Positions 33,571 through 45,520 are shown, numbered from the stretch's first letter. The stretch is DNA of 64,000 nucleotides from Limnoperna fortunei (GCA_944474755.1 OX104119.1:49969657-50033656); one strand, 5' to 3'. The notes: generated by a model from the letters alone, not told the origin. Numbers and translations: made by a program.

Positions 33571-34470
33571 TTCTGTGGTATTTTATTTTGTTCTGTGGTA
33601 TGGCCGTTTTCGCGTACGACGAATCATAATGTTGAACAAATATGTAGTTTCCTAGAACGAATAATCGTACCCTCGCTTTTTTTTTTTTTTGGCGAGGGTA
33701 CGAATTTAGTCCCATTACTCGTAATGTAGCAGAGCGGGAGTGAATCACTCCCGGCACTTTGATGTCCAAAAGAAGTTGCATATACAATCAGACGTGGTCG
33801 ATCTTGATATCTTTCGACAGTGTCACCATTTTTTCATCGGTTTAGTGTTTAAAATCGATCATTATTGATACGTGCTTTGTGTATTAATTGACATTCGTGT
33901 CTCTTTTTAATTACGTTTTCTACATGAAAAACTTTGAGAAGCCCGAAAATGAATGGCCAGTTGCATCTTGGGTAATACATATGTAAATTACTGGATTCTT
34001 ACTACGGAATGGTTGTTATAGTATGCAAATTAGCACGTTTATAACAAAATTAGGTCACATTATCCATATACGGAAATATGATCAACATAGCATTTTCCAC
34101 GTGCACCTTCCAAGATGAAAAAAGAAATTTCTTCAATAAAGATCGTTTCCCGTTAGTTTTGCAATGTCTAAAGCTTAAATAACGTAAAGACGATTAATAT
34201 TATGTTTGAATTTTGTATAAATAGACCGAAGTTAAAAATTTTTATTTGCTACATTACGAGCAATAGGACTGAATTCTGCCGTTAATCCGACAAATCACAA
34301 AACTAACTTCGGATTATAACGGCAGTAAAATTCGGCCTAGTAGTTTCCAGACAAAATTTTATCCAATAAGTCATAATTACACATAAAAAAAAATTATTAA
34401 GTTTTATTAAAGAAAAAAGGATATTTTATGTGTTCTGTGGTGTTCTGTGGTAAAAAAGGACGCACCGATG
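33571..34470 (-). repeat. Arm 2 (part) of the inverted duplication, interrupted by a MITE
   Basis: Reverse complement of 27541-27940: TTCTGTGGTATTTTATTTTG and ATAATGTTGAACAAATATG on the left, TTCTGTGGTGTTCTGTGGTA near 34433 on the right. The homology is split precisely by the element 33653-34339. Confidence 0.7.
33653..34339. mobile_element. MITE with 9-bp target duplication (GTAGTTTCC)
   Basis: The flanks 33644-33652 and 34340-34348 are both GTAGTTTCC. The ends, TAGAACGAAT... and ...ATTCGGCCTA, form an imperfect TIR. Just inside is palindromic CGTACCCTCGC...GCGAGGGTACG, then CCCATTACTCGTAATG and CGGGAGTGAATCACTCCCG, related to the subterminal DNA of 43769-44380. A 9-bp duplication points to Mutator-like transposition. 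Confidence 0.8.
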
Positions 34471-35628
34471 CCGTTTTAATTTTTTACGATTTATTGGTGT
34501 AACTATAACAAGCGATAGCTTATAAATGAAACTAGTTTATTTATAATAACTTAAAAGCTTAAGACGTTAAGCTGACAAAATGAATATCCGCGTATATATA
34601 TATCAACGACAATATGTATTAAATTATTTTGTCAGTAAGTTAATGGATTTGCGCTTCTGCTTGAAAGCAAAGTTTTCGCAGTATTCTGTTGTTTATTTTC
34701 TGTTACCGGTTTCAAATTGTTTCAATTTATAAGCAATAATACATCAAATTTAACTCATCTTAATAAAAAACAAAACAAAAACACATTTATGTTTTTTTAT
34801 TTTACCACGGATTTTACATCGTAAGTCTCCATTTCAATTTATTCAAATAAGATTTTAAGGAAAATTTAATCCCGTCAAATTACTATTTATACTTTGCTTC
34901 TTTGTAAAATAATAATAATAATAATAATAATAACTTATAAAGTATAAAGAGATATATCAATTCATTTTTTCTTTTGTATTATCGTTTAATGGTCTAGACA
35001 TTTCAATTTATAACATACCTAGTTGCATGTTAATCAACATATACACACGGCTAATTTGATACACAATTCCATCATAGATAAATAACTAACCGCCCTCCCG
35101 GGCCTCATTCTGGATACATCTTGTACGCGAGATTTAAATTTCGAAATCACATCATTTCTACTCTTATTCACCACAAGAAAATCATCTGTATTTTTTATGA
35201 CTGCAGTGGACTCAACAAAGCATGTCATTTTTACTGCAGAGAATTGTACATAATAATCTTTTGAGTAAAAAATGTCATAATTCTCCCCCCCCCCCTTTTT
35301 CATGAGCTTATGAGGTATTTTGGTTTCGCCACTGCATATTGATGCACCGGTACATTTCATGGTATGATTTCTTTTAAGTATCAGAGTAGCTATGGGAAAA
35401 AAGAAAACTCCTATAGATTTCCACTTACAAAATTAAACATTCAAACATGCTGTACTAAACTGTTTTACAACTAAGACATCTTTTCTTGCTTTCAAGTGTA
35501 TATATCTGGTTTTACGTAATCAAAAGTGATTTTCTGAATGCTGATCTTAAAATTGTACAATTATAACAAAAAAAATTAAATAAATAAATAACTTCCACCC
35601 TTTTCGAATCTTCATATGTTGTATGTTA
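34471..35628. other. Noncoding; AT-rich, short (ATA)n and poly-C runs
   Basis: An (AAT)n run lies at about 34910-34933 and a poly-C run near 35285. A 108-codon frame on the minus strand (35034-35360) has no recognisable motif and is treated as chance. Confidence 0.4.
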
Positions 35629-35772
35629 AAACAATAATACTGTCTTTGTCATGTCATATGCGAAAATATGTCCCAAGGTTAGAAGGCATAATGCACGACC
35701 CAAAGTGCATTATGCCTTCTAACCTTGGGACATATTTTCGCATATGACATGACAAAGACAGTATTGTTGTTA
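35629..35772. repeat. Near-perfect 67-bp-arm inverted repeat
   Basis: Arm 35629-35695 is the reverse complement of 35706-35772, with about one mismatch and a 10-base loop (CGACCCAAAG). Inner stem sequence TGCATTATGCCTTC. Transcribed, it would give a long hairpin RNA; as DNA it could be a snapback MITE. Confidence 0.9.
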
Positions 35773-36352
35773 TTATTACTATGAATGTTAATTGTTCCAA
35801 CATCGTAATAAGATCAAATCAGGCAATGGCATGCATGTGCTAACAAAATTCATCCCAAATTAAACAAGTTTAATAAACATTATAAGCATAATAAACATTG
35901 CCAAACCTACATGTTGACATGTTCCTTCAGCCTGTTGGCAGAATATATACTTTAAACCAAAACTTCGGTAAGATAATATTTTCGCATTGTATAAAGCGCA
36001 CAGCTGATGTCCAAAAAATCAGTCATGACATATTTAGTAAGCAACGCCCAATAGCCCCGCCTATATGCATATGACATGTAATATGCCATGTAATATGCTT
36101 ATGCATAATAATACTACGCTATTTGTTCTTTGTTAAAATATGCCAGAATAATAGAACTCAAATTATAATGAAAGTTTTTTACATGAATAGTAATAATGTG
36201 CAATATTTGGTCGTACAAATCCGTCAATATAATAGATATATGTTACAATAAAGAAGATTCATAACATTTCTGTATTAACTGTTCGGAGATATTGCAATGG
36301 GGAAATAATGAATACATTACAAAAGAAAAATACATTTCTTTACCAAAAGTAC
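35773..36352. other. No supportable gene
   Basis: AT-rich; nothing recognisable. Confidence 0.4.
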
Positions 36353-36455
36353 TCCGGCTTCCTCCCCCAATAAAAACTGGACGCCATGATAAAGCTAAAA
36401 AATTGCTGAAAGTGGCGTTAAAACATCATTCAAACAAACAAAAACTTACCAAAAC
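36353..36455 (+). mobile_element. SINE 3' fragment, plus strand
   Basis: CTCCGGCTTCCTCCCCCAATAAAA, then ACGCCATGATAAAGCT, then GTGGCGTTAAA and an (AAAC)n tail: the reverse-complement body of the SINE at 58435-58700 without its tRNA head. Confidence 0.8.
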
Positions 36456-37054
36456 AAATCGTCACATTCAATAAAAGCAGTGTCCAATCAGCTGGAGTAA
36501 CCCAGTCCCAAGCGAGCTTATCACATGTCTAATCCTGTGTCCTTTTATCCTCCCTATTCAAGGGTTCTGCTTAGCAGACATTTTATATATGCATTAAGTT
36601 TCCGTTAAAATTAACTTCTTTCGGTGTTTTTGCGTGATATAGCGAACGTTTTATACATCAGATTCCTTGAAGTCTTTCTTAAGTTCTCTAAATACAAATA
36701 CAATTGTTGACATTTTGTTGTAGATTATTAATTTTAACCAAAAAAAAATCGGAAAATTATTTATGAAGACGGGAAGTACTGCTTTGTCCATATACTTCTT
36801 CAAAATTTTTATACTGTTATATTCATTTTGATTGCCGAATTTACAATAGCGGTGTTTTTGCTTTGCTTTGTGCGCCTGTTTTTTTGGCACACCGATACGA
36901 CAGTTTACAATGTTACGGACACTATCTGGTAGTGTCGCAATATAATGAAAAAATATAAGCTTTTTTACAAAGTAAATTTCTTATGTGACCGACTTCGTTC
37001 AACACAGAAAATACACTATATTATGGTTGATTCTTCGTTGGTTGAGATTTTCTC

Positions 37055-37165
37055 CGTTTCTCCGGGTACTCTGGCTTCCGAGTCAATAAAACTGTACGCC
37101 ATGATATAGCTGAAAAAATGCTTAAAGTGGCGTTAAACAACATTCAAACAAACACACAAAACATA
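37055..37165 (+). mobile_element. SINE 3' fragment, plus strand
   Basis: CCGGGTACTCTGGCTTCCGA, ACGCCATGATATAGCTGAAA and GTGGCGTTAAACA with an (AAAC)-type tail, the same family and truncation as the 36353 copy. Confidence 0.8.
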
Positions 37166-37227
37166 TTTCAACATTGATTATATTTAACAAATCTCGTATT
37201 GTATAATATTCTATTTTAACATCTTTC

Positions 37228-37500
37228 CATTGTCCGAAATACTCAGGTATAAGAACAAATTTAGAAAATATAATTAAAAATAGTTATGAAAATGATATAA
37301 GTAAATATATACATATAATGTCTTCTTGGGGTCATTTGCAGTTTGTTGTTCCATTTATTAAAAAGTCTTTAATACTGAGGAAAGTGGACTTGAAGATTGC
37401 ATAATTCTACTATATGATCTATTGTTAATTTTGTTTATGTATGCCTTCAAACCCTCACGGGGTATAACTTTGTTTTAATAAGTAAATAAATTAACAAATA
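37228..37500 (+). mobile_element. LINE family A, 3'-terminal fragment
   Basis: CATTGTCCGAAATACTCAGG through HLQFVVPFIKKSLILRKVD-coding sequence matches the C-terminus at 42490-42660 (minus). It ends with ACCCTCACGGGGTATAAC and an AATAAATAAATT tail. Strongly 5' truncated. Confidence 0.85.
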
Positions 37501-38315
37501 AATAAATTAAAAGGCATGTGAAGCACGTGCACAATGGTTGATTTTAAAAAGTTGGCTAGAAATTATACAAATACACAATATTTAATAGCACGTGTTGATA
37601 GGTAATCGATTGATATTGACATGCCAATTAAGGTGTTACACAATTAACATCCGGTAAAAGTTAACAGGGTTGCTACATATATTAATGATTTGACTTTCTA
37701 CGTATTGAGGAACAACAGATCTTGAGAATTCCTACTTTATTCATTATTCAAGGGTTTATAAAGAAATCATTTAATTAAAGGTCATCGCTAATAACGACGA
37801 TAACACAAATAAAATATTCTAATATGACGTCCTGCTTTAGCTATGTAGACAAAGCCGTGTCAAAATTCCAATAAGTTTAGTTCGCACATGCGTAAACTGC
37901 GTGTTTTGTGTAAATGTAAAAACTGACTTACAAATGCCGTTTGTTATGTGTTATCCATAATTATCGTTATTGTTAATAAATTAGTTATTTTTAGTCTAAA
38001 TTCTGAGATTTATATGATTTAAACTACTCCCGATACATTATTTTTTTTTCACAATTCTACATTCGAATTAATATGACGTCACAATTAGAATTCCGACGTC
38101 ATAATGCAATTTCGTTTAGATTTCTCAATATTTTTGTTTAAAAGGTATGTACATTCAATAAAATGACGAGAATATATGTTCATGTCAATTTTATTTGCTT
38201 TAACATACTGTTTTCGGATATATCGTATTAGTTTCAAAACAACTATATTACCACTGAAAGCGTCCTCTTAGAACCGCTTCAAAATTTTAAAACAATTGTT
38301 AGACATATTAGAATC
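37501..38315. other. No supportable gene
   Basis: AT-rich sequence with TGACGTCA-like words (38073-38101), but no gene or repeat that I can defend. Confidence 0.4.
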
Positions 38316-38477
38316 GAAATAGATTATTGCGAGCGGGCTTTATGGGAATTATAACATGGTAAGACCTTATATTTGTCTTCATTTTATACCTCGCTATCGC
38401 TCGGTATAAAATATTGACAAATATAAGGTCTGACCATGTTTTTATTCCCACAAAGCCCGCTCCCAATAATCTATTTC
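38316..38477. repeat. Snapback inverted repeat, ~75-bp arms
   Basis: GAAATAGATTATTG...GAGCGGGCTTT...AGACCTTATATTTGTC...ATTTTATACC is mirrored by GGTATAAAAT...GACAAATATAAGGTCT...AAAGCCCGCTC...AATAATCTATTTC around a short loop near 38391-38403. A foldback element with a few mismatches. Confidence 0.85.
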
Positions 38478-38744
38478 TTAAATTAAAAACACAAACGTAA
38501 TAATCAGTCAAAATATATATGAAAATGAAAAACAGTAAAATTTTTATTAACATAAAAAAAAGAAAGAAATGTTCAAAATGCAAAACACATTACAAGTTCA
38601 CAAAAAATATATTTTGAAAACCGCAAACTTATTATGAAACATGCGAGAAAAAAGTTCTTAGACACAGTACAATTAGGATCCGTCCTTTATTAATTTCATT
38701 TGTTACAGGTAAACAAACAGTATGGCGGATGTTTATTGAAAGTA

Positions 38745-39035
38745 CGCTTGTGCATTGATTTTTCTAATTATTTCAGCTACCTACCGATCTTCAAATGGAA
38801 ACTTAATCATGTATCTTTTTATAATACAATCAAGGTAACTTACGAATTACGTAATTTTAGTAAAATTTGCAATAAACGTATTTTCTGATTCAAAGTCTTG
38901 GACTAGTATAACTGATTTATAGGTTCCTGTTAAAAGTTGACAGGAAATGCATTCATGTTCATGCATTGTTATTTTTTGGATTTTCACACAAATTTATTTG
39001 TACAAGAATTAATTTTACACATATATATAGATTTA
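38745..39035 (-). repeat. Arm 2 (distal part) of the inverted duplication
   Basis: Reverse complement of 27170-27415 with moderate divergence. GGTAACTTACGAATTACGTA and TGCATTGTTATTTTTTGGAT are the clearest blocks. Confidence 0.7.
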
Positions 39036-39300
39036 TAAACATAGATATACAGTACATATATGAGTAACTGGTGATCGTTATCAACAACAATGCCCGAGGG
39101 CTTAAAATCGACCCAAGGGTCCAATTAACAAGAAACCTTAATCTCCGCGGGAAAATCTTAATCTCGGAGGGAAAACCTTAATTTCCCTGTGACAACCTTA
39201 ATTTTAAAAACCAACACTGACTGTAAACGGAAAACCTAAAAAAAACCATGGCCGCAGATTAATCAACATGGCCGCCATGGCTAAAAAAAGAACAGGGGAA
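39036..39300. other. Short patchwork including a repeat shared with LINE flank at 20.4/21.7 kb
   Basis: ATGCCCGAGGGCTTAAAATC (39091-39110) also occurs at about 20374. GGTGATCGTTATC (39070-39082) is the reverse complement of sequence at 21694. Then AAACCTTAATCTC-type short repeats follow. Confidence 0.5.
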
Positions 39301-40966
39301 TGGGTCAAAATACAGTTTTTGGCTTATAGTTCAAAAAGTATAACAGATACAGGAAAACCGAAGAGACTTGCCTTCATCAGCATCGAAAACTCTAGGAAAC
39401 ACTCCATTGGGTCGAAGTTGTATGTAGGAGTTATTGCCCTTTAATTGTCGAAATTGATTATTTTTGACGTTTTTGCCTCAAAACCTTGAAAATTATTAGA
39501 ACTAGAGAAAAGGTCGAATTGTTAATTGTTCTGCTCTATGAGGGATACAAAAATGGCCTTAGGGTCAAGATTGTCTGATGAACCTTTAGGAATTATTCTC
39601 CTTGAACATTTTTAAAATTAATTTTTAATTGATTTAACAAATCTTCTCGTCGTTAACCAATGAAAGGACTGCTTTAAAACATTGCACACATCATCTTTAG
39701 GGTGTCCTCTGTTATGATGCAAATCCGCCCTTTTGTGGTTCCAAATATAAGGGGCGAATCCCGTCATACTGTTTCGTTCGGCTTACATGAACACACAGAG
39801 GTTTCAACAGTGGAGTCCAGAGAAAATCACACAACGCTCCTTGTTTTATAGTGCCGAGCGAGTCACTCTAGTCCCCAGACTGTTGACCATCTCTTGGCAT
39901 CCATTCCGTGAAGGTGAGGTTCTGCATATGTGGCGAAATTGAAACTTTACCTAATATTCCAAAATATTGTTGCTGTTAATTTTGAATTTTCTTTGCAGTT
40001 TAATTATTGTTTTATTTAATATTAAAATACATAAAAATTTGTTTTAATTGTAAGATAATTTTAGCAATTATTTACTTCTTCATAATTAATTAGCTACTGC
40101 TTATGTAAGATATTTCTCATGAATTATGCAATAACTTGTTTCACCTACGTAATGATTCTGTGTTTCTTTCGAATCTGATTGGTTGTTTGGAGGAATATTG
40201 AATTTTGGTTCAAGTCCAAATGTGTCGTAAAAATATCCGGAGAAGTTTGTTCCAGTTTCAAGACAGTTCTTGACACTTAATTTGGTGTTTGTATTTTTCC
40301 TAAAAAGTTCTTTGAAGTTTCATTTGTCTGATGACATACATCAAGATTTAATACATCCATGAAAATTATAGTTGGAAATGCTTTTGAAGTTTTGCATGTT
40401 GATTACTAAACATAACTGGATGATTGCTTATAATTGCTATTAACTCGTCTTTTTGTTTGGATGAATGCCTATTATGATTATGATTATCTTGTTATTTAGA
40501 ATAATTACTATTTATCATTCTATTTTATCATTAACATGAATTGTCATTTATTGCTTTTTGTCTGTCAAGGCAAGATTGATGACTATTTCTCATTTTGATA
40601 TTATTACAAAAATTACTAAAAATGACATTACAACACCTCTACCAAAATTGTGCAAATCATGACAGCTGACTACCTACATAGCTACGTTGGCTTAAAATAG
40701 AAAAGAGGAGGGGGGGGGGTGGGTTAAGAGAGTTTTCGGCTGATAATAGTTAAAAAAGTATAACAGGTACCGCAAATTTGAAGTGAACCTCCCTTCTCCC
40801 TCTAAGCATCAAAAGCTCCTCCTTATAGGAGTTATTTCCCCTAAAAGGTCAAAATTAATGATTTTTGCTGTGTTGGGCCATTCCTTATAGAATAGAAAAG
40901 CTGGATAAAAAAGGATTGCTTGGTTTCAGGTTCAGGTGAGCGATACAGTCTCCTGGGAGCCTCTAG
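39301..40966 (+). mobile_element. Helentron-like element, 5' end missing or rearranged
   Basis: The 3' end, CAGGTGAGCGATACAGTCTC-CTGGGAGCCTCTAG|T, matches 31821 and 47409. Units with GGAGTTATTGCCC / AGTATAACAG appear near 39340-39450 and 40740-40850. The middle (about 39690-40700) is unrelated AT-rich DNA, possibly another insertion. The hairpin start AGCTCACCTG is absent. Confidence 0.55.
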
Positions 40967-41090
40967 TTACATACTCAATGACAAATGGACAGACAAGAGT
41001 ATTCTAGTATTCTTATGCGTAGTTCCTCTTTACATTTATAAATAAACTGACAGTTTATTTAAAAACCTACTATATTCACATTCCATTTTT

Positions 41091-42336
41091 GTCTCGCCTG
41101 CGACGAAAGTCGCTGGAGGCGAGACATATGTATGGGAATCCGGCGGCGGCGGCGGCGGCGGCGTAAACACTTGACATCTTGCTTCATATCTTTGTAAGCC
41201 CAAGCCCTAGGTCCATCATATTTGGTCCAGAGGTAGCTTATGATGAGTACTTGCCAGTCAGTCACATGTCACCTGACCTTGACCTCAATTTCACGGTCCA
41301 GCGGCTACGTTAAAGTTTTTGGGTTACGACAGTTCCTCTGTAACTACGCATGGTAGGATGACAATATTTGGTGTATAGGTTGCTGATGACTAGTACATGA
41401 CTGTCTGGTAGGTGTCACCTGACCTTGACCTCAATTTCACGGTCCAGTGACTACGTTAAAGTTTTTGGGTTACGACAGTTCCTCTGTAACTACGCATGGT
41501 AGGATGACAATATTTGGTGTATAGGTTGCTGATGACTAGTACATGACTGTCTGGTAGGTGTCACCTGACCTTGACCTCAATTTCACGGTCCAGCGACTAC
41601 GTTAAAGTTTTTGGGTTACGACAGTTCGTCTGCAACTACGCATGGTAGGATGACAATATTAAGTGTAGAGGTTGCTGATGACTAGTACATGACTGTCTGG
41701 TAGGTGTCACCTGACCTTGACCTCAATTTCACGGTCCAGCGACTACGTTAAAGTTTTTGGGTTACGACAGTTCCTCTGTAACTACACATGGTAGGATGAC
41801 AATATTTGGTGTATAGGTTGCTGATGACTAGTACATGACTGTCTGGTAGGTGTCACCTGACCTTGACCTCAATTTCACGGTCCAGTGACTATGTTAAAGT
41901 TTTTGGGTTACGACAGTTCCTCTGTAACTACACATGGTAGGATGACAATATTTGATGTATAGGTTGCTGATGACTAGTACATGACTGTCTGGTAGGAGGC
42001 ACCTGACCTTGACCTCAATTTGACGGTCCAGCGACTATGTTAAAGTTTTTGGGTTATGATAGTTCCTCTGTAACTACGCATGGTAGGATGACAATATTTG
42101 GTATATAGGTTGCTGATGAATAGTACATGACTGTCTGGTATGTTCCACCTGACCTTGACCTCAATTTCACGGTCCAGCGACTACGTTAAAGTTTTTGGGT
42201 TACGGCTGTTCCCCTGTAACTATGCAGGGTATGGTGACAATATTTTGTATACAGGCCGCTGCTGATATTTAATGCTATTTACGTAATGCTTATGACGAAA
42301 TTTATTTTCGTTACTGATGCGGAATGCAGGCGAGAC
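41091..42336 (+). mobile_element. Tandem-core element with exact 146-bp period
   Basis: It starts with hairpin GTCTCGCCTGCGACG...GGAGGCGAGAC, then a (CGG)n run (41141-41162). Seven units follow, whose ACCTGACCTTGACCTC phrase begins at 41271, 41417, 41563, 41709, 41855, 42001 and 42147, all 146 bp apart. It ends GCAGGCGAGAC, complementary to the start. Noncoding; pearl/Helentron-like design. Confidence 0.8.
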
Positions 42337-42526
42337 GTTTTTCTGTGTCCACACTTGTTGTAATTGATGCATGCAAATATTAATACATCTGGTATACTCT
42401 ATCATATTTATTTATTTTTTTAAAGCACAGTTATACCCCGTGAGGGGTTGAAGGCATACATAAACAAAAATTAACAAAAATCATATTGTAGAATCATGCA
42501 ATCTTCAAGTCCACTTTCCTCAGTAT

Positions 42527-43381
42527 TTAAGACTTTTTAATAAATGGAACAACAAACTGCAAATGACTCCAAGAAGACGTTATATTTATATATTTATTTA
42601 TATCATTTTCATAACTATTTTTAATGTTATTTTCTAAATATTTTCTTATATCCGAGTATTTCGGACAATGGAAAAAGTAGTGAATTTCATCTTCTAATAC
42701 ATTATTAGTACACATTGTACATAGTCTATCTGGCCTTTTCACTGTTTTGTATCTTCCTCTTTCAATTTCAAGGAAATGATCACTTGTTCTCATTTTACAC
42801 ATATTTCTTCTGTTATCAAAGTTTGTTTTTAATAAATAGTCATCTATGTTATATTCAGTTTTAATTTTACTATATAAATATATTTTATTTTCTGGTGTAA
42901 GGTTTTTTAGTTTTTGAAAAAAGCATTTTACATAGTTATCTTTAAAATTTTTGTTTAATGTCTTTGTAAAAAAGGTCAAGTTTGTATTGTAGTTAATATT
43001 TTCTATTTCTATATTATTTGAACTGCATATATTATGTACATATGAAAACCAGGAATATGTACTTTATTATGCAGGGACTGTGACAATAAGAATTCATCAT
43101 CTAGCAAAGGATTACTAGTATAGTGTAGACGTTTTATTAGGTATTTGATTGTCTGTATTTTAATAAATGTATCTACAGGATATTGAGCTAATTCAGCTCT
43201 AGCTGCTATGTTTACAGACTGTTTGCTCAAACCTAATGCGTATTTACAAAATTTTAGATTTACCTTTTCAATGAAACTAGTATCTATTAATGAAATTTGA
43301 TCAAAATGATTTTCTTCTCCCCGTTTAGATGCTTTAATAATTTTTTCATAGAAGTCCATGTACCAAATTTTAGAGTTATAC
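42527..43381 (-). pseudogene. LINE A: RT C-terminus and Cys/His domain
   Basis: Two frames: 43383-43009 carries YNSKIWYMDFYEKI, QISLIDTSFIEKVNLKFC and RAELAQYPVDTFIKI. 42979-42527 carries NFDNRRNMCKMR, RLCTMCTNNVLEDEIHYFFH and CPKYSDIRK, ending VVPFIKKSLILRKVD-type sequence. It closely parallels 20700-21532. Confidence 0.85.
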
Positions 43382-43387
43382 ATTAAT

Positions 43388-44827
43388 AGATTATTTGATA
43401 TCTTTCAAGACAAAATTGATTCATCACAATTTGGTTTTCGTACAAACCACAGAACCTCAGACAGCATATATATTGTCAAAACCTTACTAAATAAATATAT
43501 ATACAAAGAAAAAAAGAAAGTATTTGGATGTTTCATAGATCTTAAAAAACATTTGATTCTGTATAGAGAAATGGTTTTCTGTATAAGCTTGTTCAAATAA
43601 AAAAATAGGATATAAAATATATAATGTGATTAAAAATATGTATAGCAAAACAGTAGCTTCAGTTAAATCACACAATTTCATATCTGATAATATCCTTATA
43701 GATAAAGGCATAAAACAAGGGGACAATTTAAGCCCCTATTTATTTAATATTTATATCAATGATATTCCTAGCTACAATAATGTAGCTCCTTTTTTATGGA
43801 CGGAGCTACAAAGCGGTCCCATTACTCGTAATGGAGCAGCCCGGGAGTGATTCACACCCGGGGGTTTTATGCATATTATAAGCAATTAAACTGTTTCCCT
43901 GGTTTGCTAAATACTTTATTTTATGTATTTGCAGTTTAACTGATATTTCCACAACACCGTATTCGTTAGTTTTATCACCTTATTCGTAATCATGGCATTA
44001 TTAACAAAATATAAATTCCGGAAGTGTATAATTTCGATAATATCGGAATCGATTTGGTAAAATATGAAATTCAGGATGATTTCAGCTTTATTCATTTGCA
44101 TTATGATTATGTCCCCTTATTACAAATTTTACCGATACGGTTCCGAAATTCTACTCCACAATTTTAATTATGTCAACAATGACACGATTACGAAAAAGTG
44201 TTAAAATTATTTAATTAGACATTGAACGGCGGAGAAAAGAAAAACATATTTATTTAATAAAGACAAAGGTTAAATAGCGGAAAATATGTGTAAATCCCAA
44301 AAGTGTTTTTGCTCCATTACGAGTAATGGGACCTCTTTGTAGCTCCGTCCATAAAAAAGGGAGCTACATTATTGTAGCTATGATATTCCAAGTGTATATT
44401 ATACTAACTGTAGGCCAGTTTCACTCAAAGATATGTTTTTAAATTGTCTTATGTTTGCTGATGACATACTACTTTTGTCAGAATCACCGGACTACAAAAA
44501 TCTATTGATAGACTACATCAGTACTGTGAGAATTGGCAACTTTAAATAAATGCCAACAAAACTAAAATTATGATATTGCAACAAAAAAATATTTTAAATA
44601 CAAAAGATTATTTCTATTTAGGCACAGAAAAATTATAAAAAGTATTAAAGTAAAAATATTTAGGGGAACATCATAGAAGCCTCTGGAGAATTTCACTCTA
44701 CCCAAATTGAATTATTAAAAAAAAGGAACAAAGTAATGTTTGGAATGTTTAAATATCTACAACCCTTAGACAATATTTCAATAAATATCTGTACAAAGTT
44801 ATTTGATTCACTTGTTAAACCAACCTT
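43388..44827 (+). pseudogene. LINE A: RT core, inverted relative to the rest
   Basis: On the plus strand: QFGFRTNHRTSDSIYIVKTL, FGCFIDLKK, IKQGDNLSPYLFNIYINDIP, then after the MITE LMFADDILLLS (catalytic FADD), ending LFDSLVKP. Both breakpoints carry ATTAAT (43382-43387 and 44828-44833). The flanking minus-strand halves read continuously into the inverted ends. Confidence 0.85.
43769..44380. mobile_element. MITE with ~60-bp TIRs and 9-bp target duplication
   Basis: The ends TAGCTACAATAATGTAGCTC / GAGCTACATTATTGTAGCTA extend through ATGGACGGAGCTACAAAG and CATTACTCGTAATGG. TGATATTCC is duplicated at 43760-43768 and 44381-44389. Excision restores an uninterrupted INDIP...-type RT reading. The 9-bp duplication suggests a Mutator-like origin. 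Noncoding interior shared with 5680-6224. Confidence 0.9.
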
Positions 44828-45048
44828 ATTAATTATAGAATTAAATAATTTACTTATTAAACAGTTCGTTAGTGAGATAGCTCTATAATTTAAAAGGTTT
44901 GTTGTATCTCCACTTTTAAATATTGGAATAATAAACGATTTATTCCATGTTTCAGGATATAATGTCGTATTAAGGAAATTTGGCTAAAGCTGTTAGCATT
45001 ATAGTACCACTGTGTTTAATAACTTCATAGCAAATGAGATCTGGTCCA

Positions 45049-45520
45049 CTACTTTTTCCATTTTTTAGTTTTTTTAATTGTTTTTTTAATTTCTGTTATT
45101 GTAATAGGTATATCTGTATTTTGTTCAAGTAGGTTTTGTTCTTCTATTAAAAGATTGTTATTTATCTGCGATTCAAACTGTTTAATAATCTCTTGAGGAT
45201 TACCTTGATTTTTGAAACGATTAGCAAATAGATTTAAATCTATATTGGGTTCATTTTTACATTCATTTTCATTTTTAATATTTTTAAGAATTTTCCAAAA
45301 TTCTTTACTCTCATTTGGAATAATATTGTTTATTTTATTAATAATATTTTGTTTGTGATTTCTTTTCATAATTTTAGACATCTTCTTTAGTTTTTTGGAA
45401 TAAGTTAAAAAAGTTATTTTTAAATTTTTGGTCAGAGGGAGATAATCTCATTTTTTTACTATATAAATTAACAGTATTTCTTAGAGACATAAATTGAGAA
45501 TTTGTCCATGAGGATTTCTT
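45049..45520 (-). pseudogene. LINE A: endonuclease-RT linker
   Basis: The minus-strand frame 45381-45049 (110 codons) is lysine/asparagine-rich with ESKEFWKILKNIKNENE and ITITEIKKTIKKTKK, typical of the segment before RT motif 1. Sequence further down (to 44834) reads toward the first RT motifs (NYRAISLTNC). Confidence 0.7.

Noticed and set aside
35034..35360. 108-codon minus-strand frame
   Set aside because: No recognisable domain; it contains a poly-G-encoded glycine run and sits in unique AT-rich DNA. Treated as chance.
41390..42130. CTGATGA occurrences in the 146-bp array as possible hammerheads
   Set aside because: No GAAA core or pairing stem II and III at the required positions.
42415..44834. 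Twin-priming 5' inversion as the explanation for the LINE rearrangement
   Set aside because: Correctly oriented LINE sequence (RT N-terminus, endonuclease) continues beyond the inverted block, so the inversion is internal.
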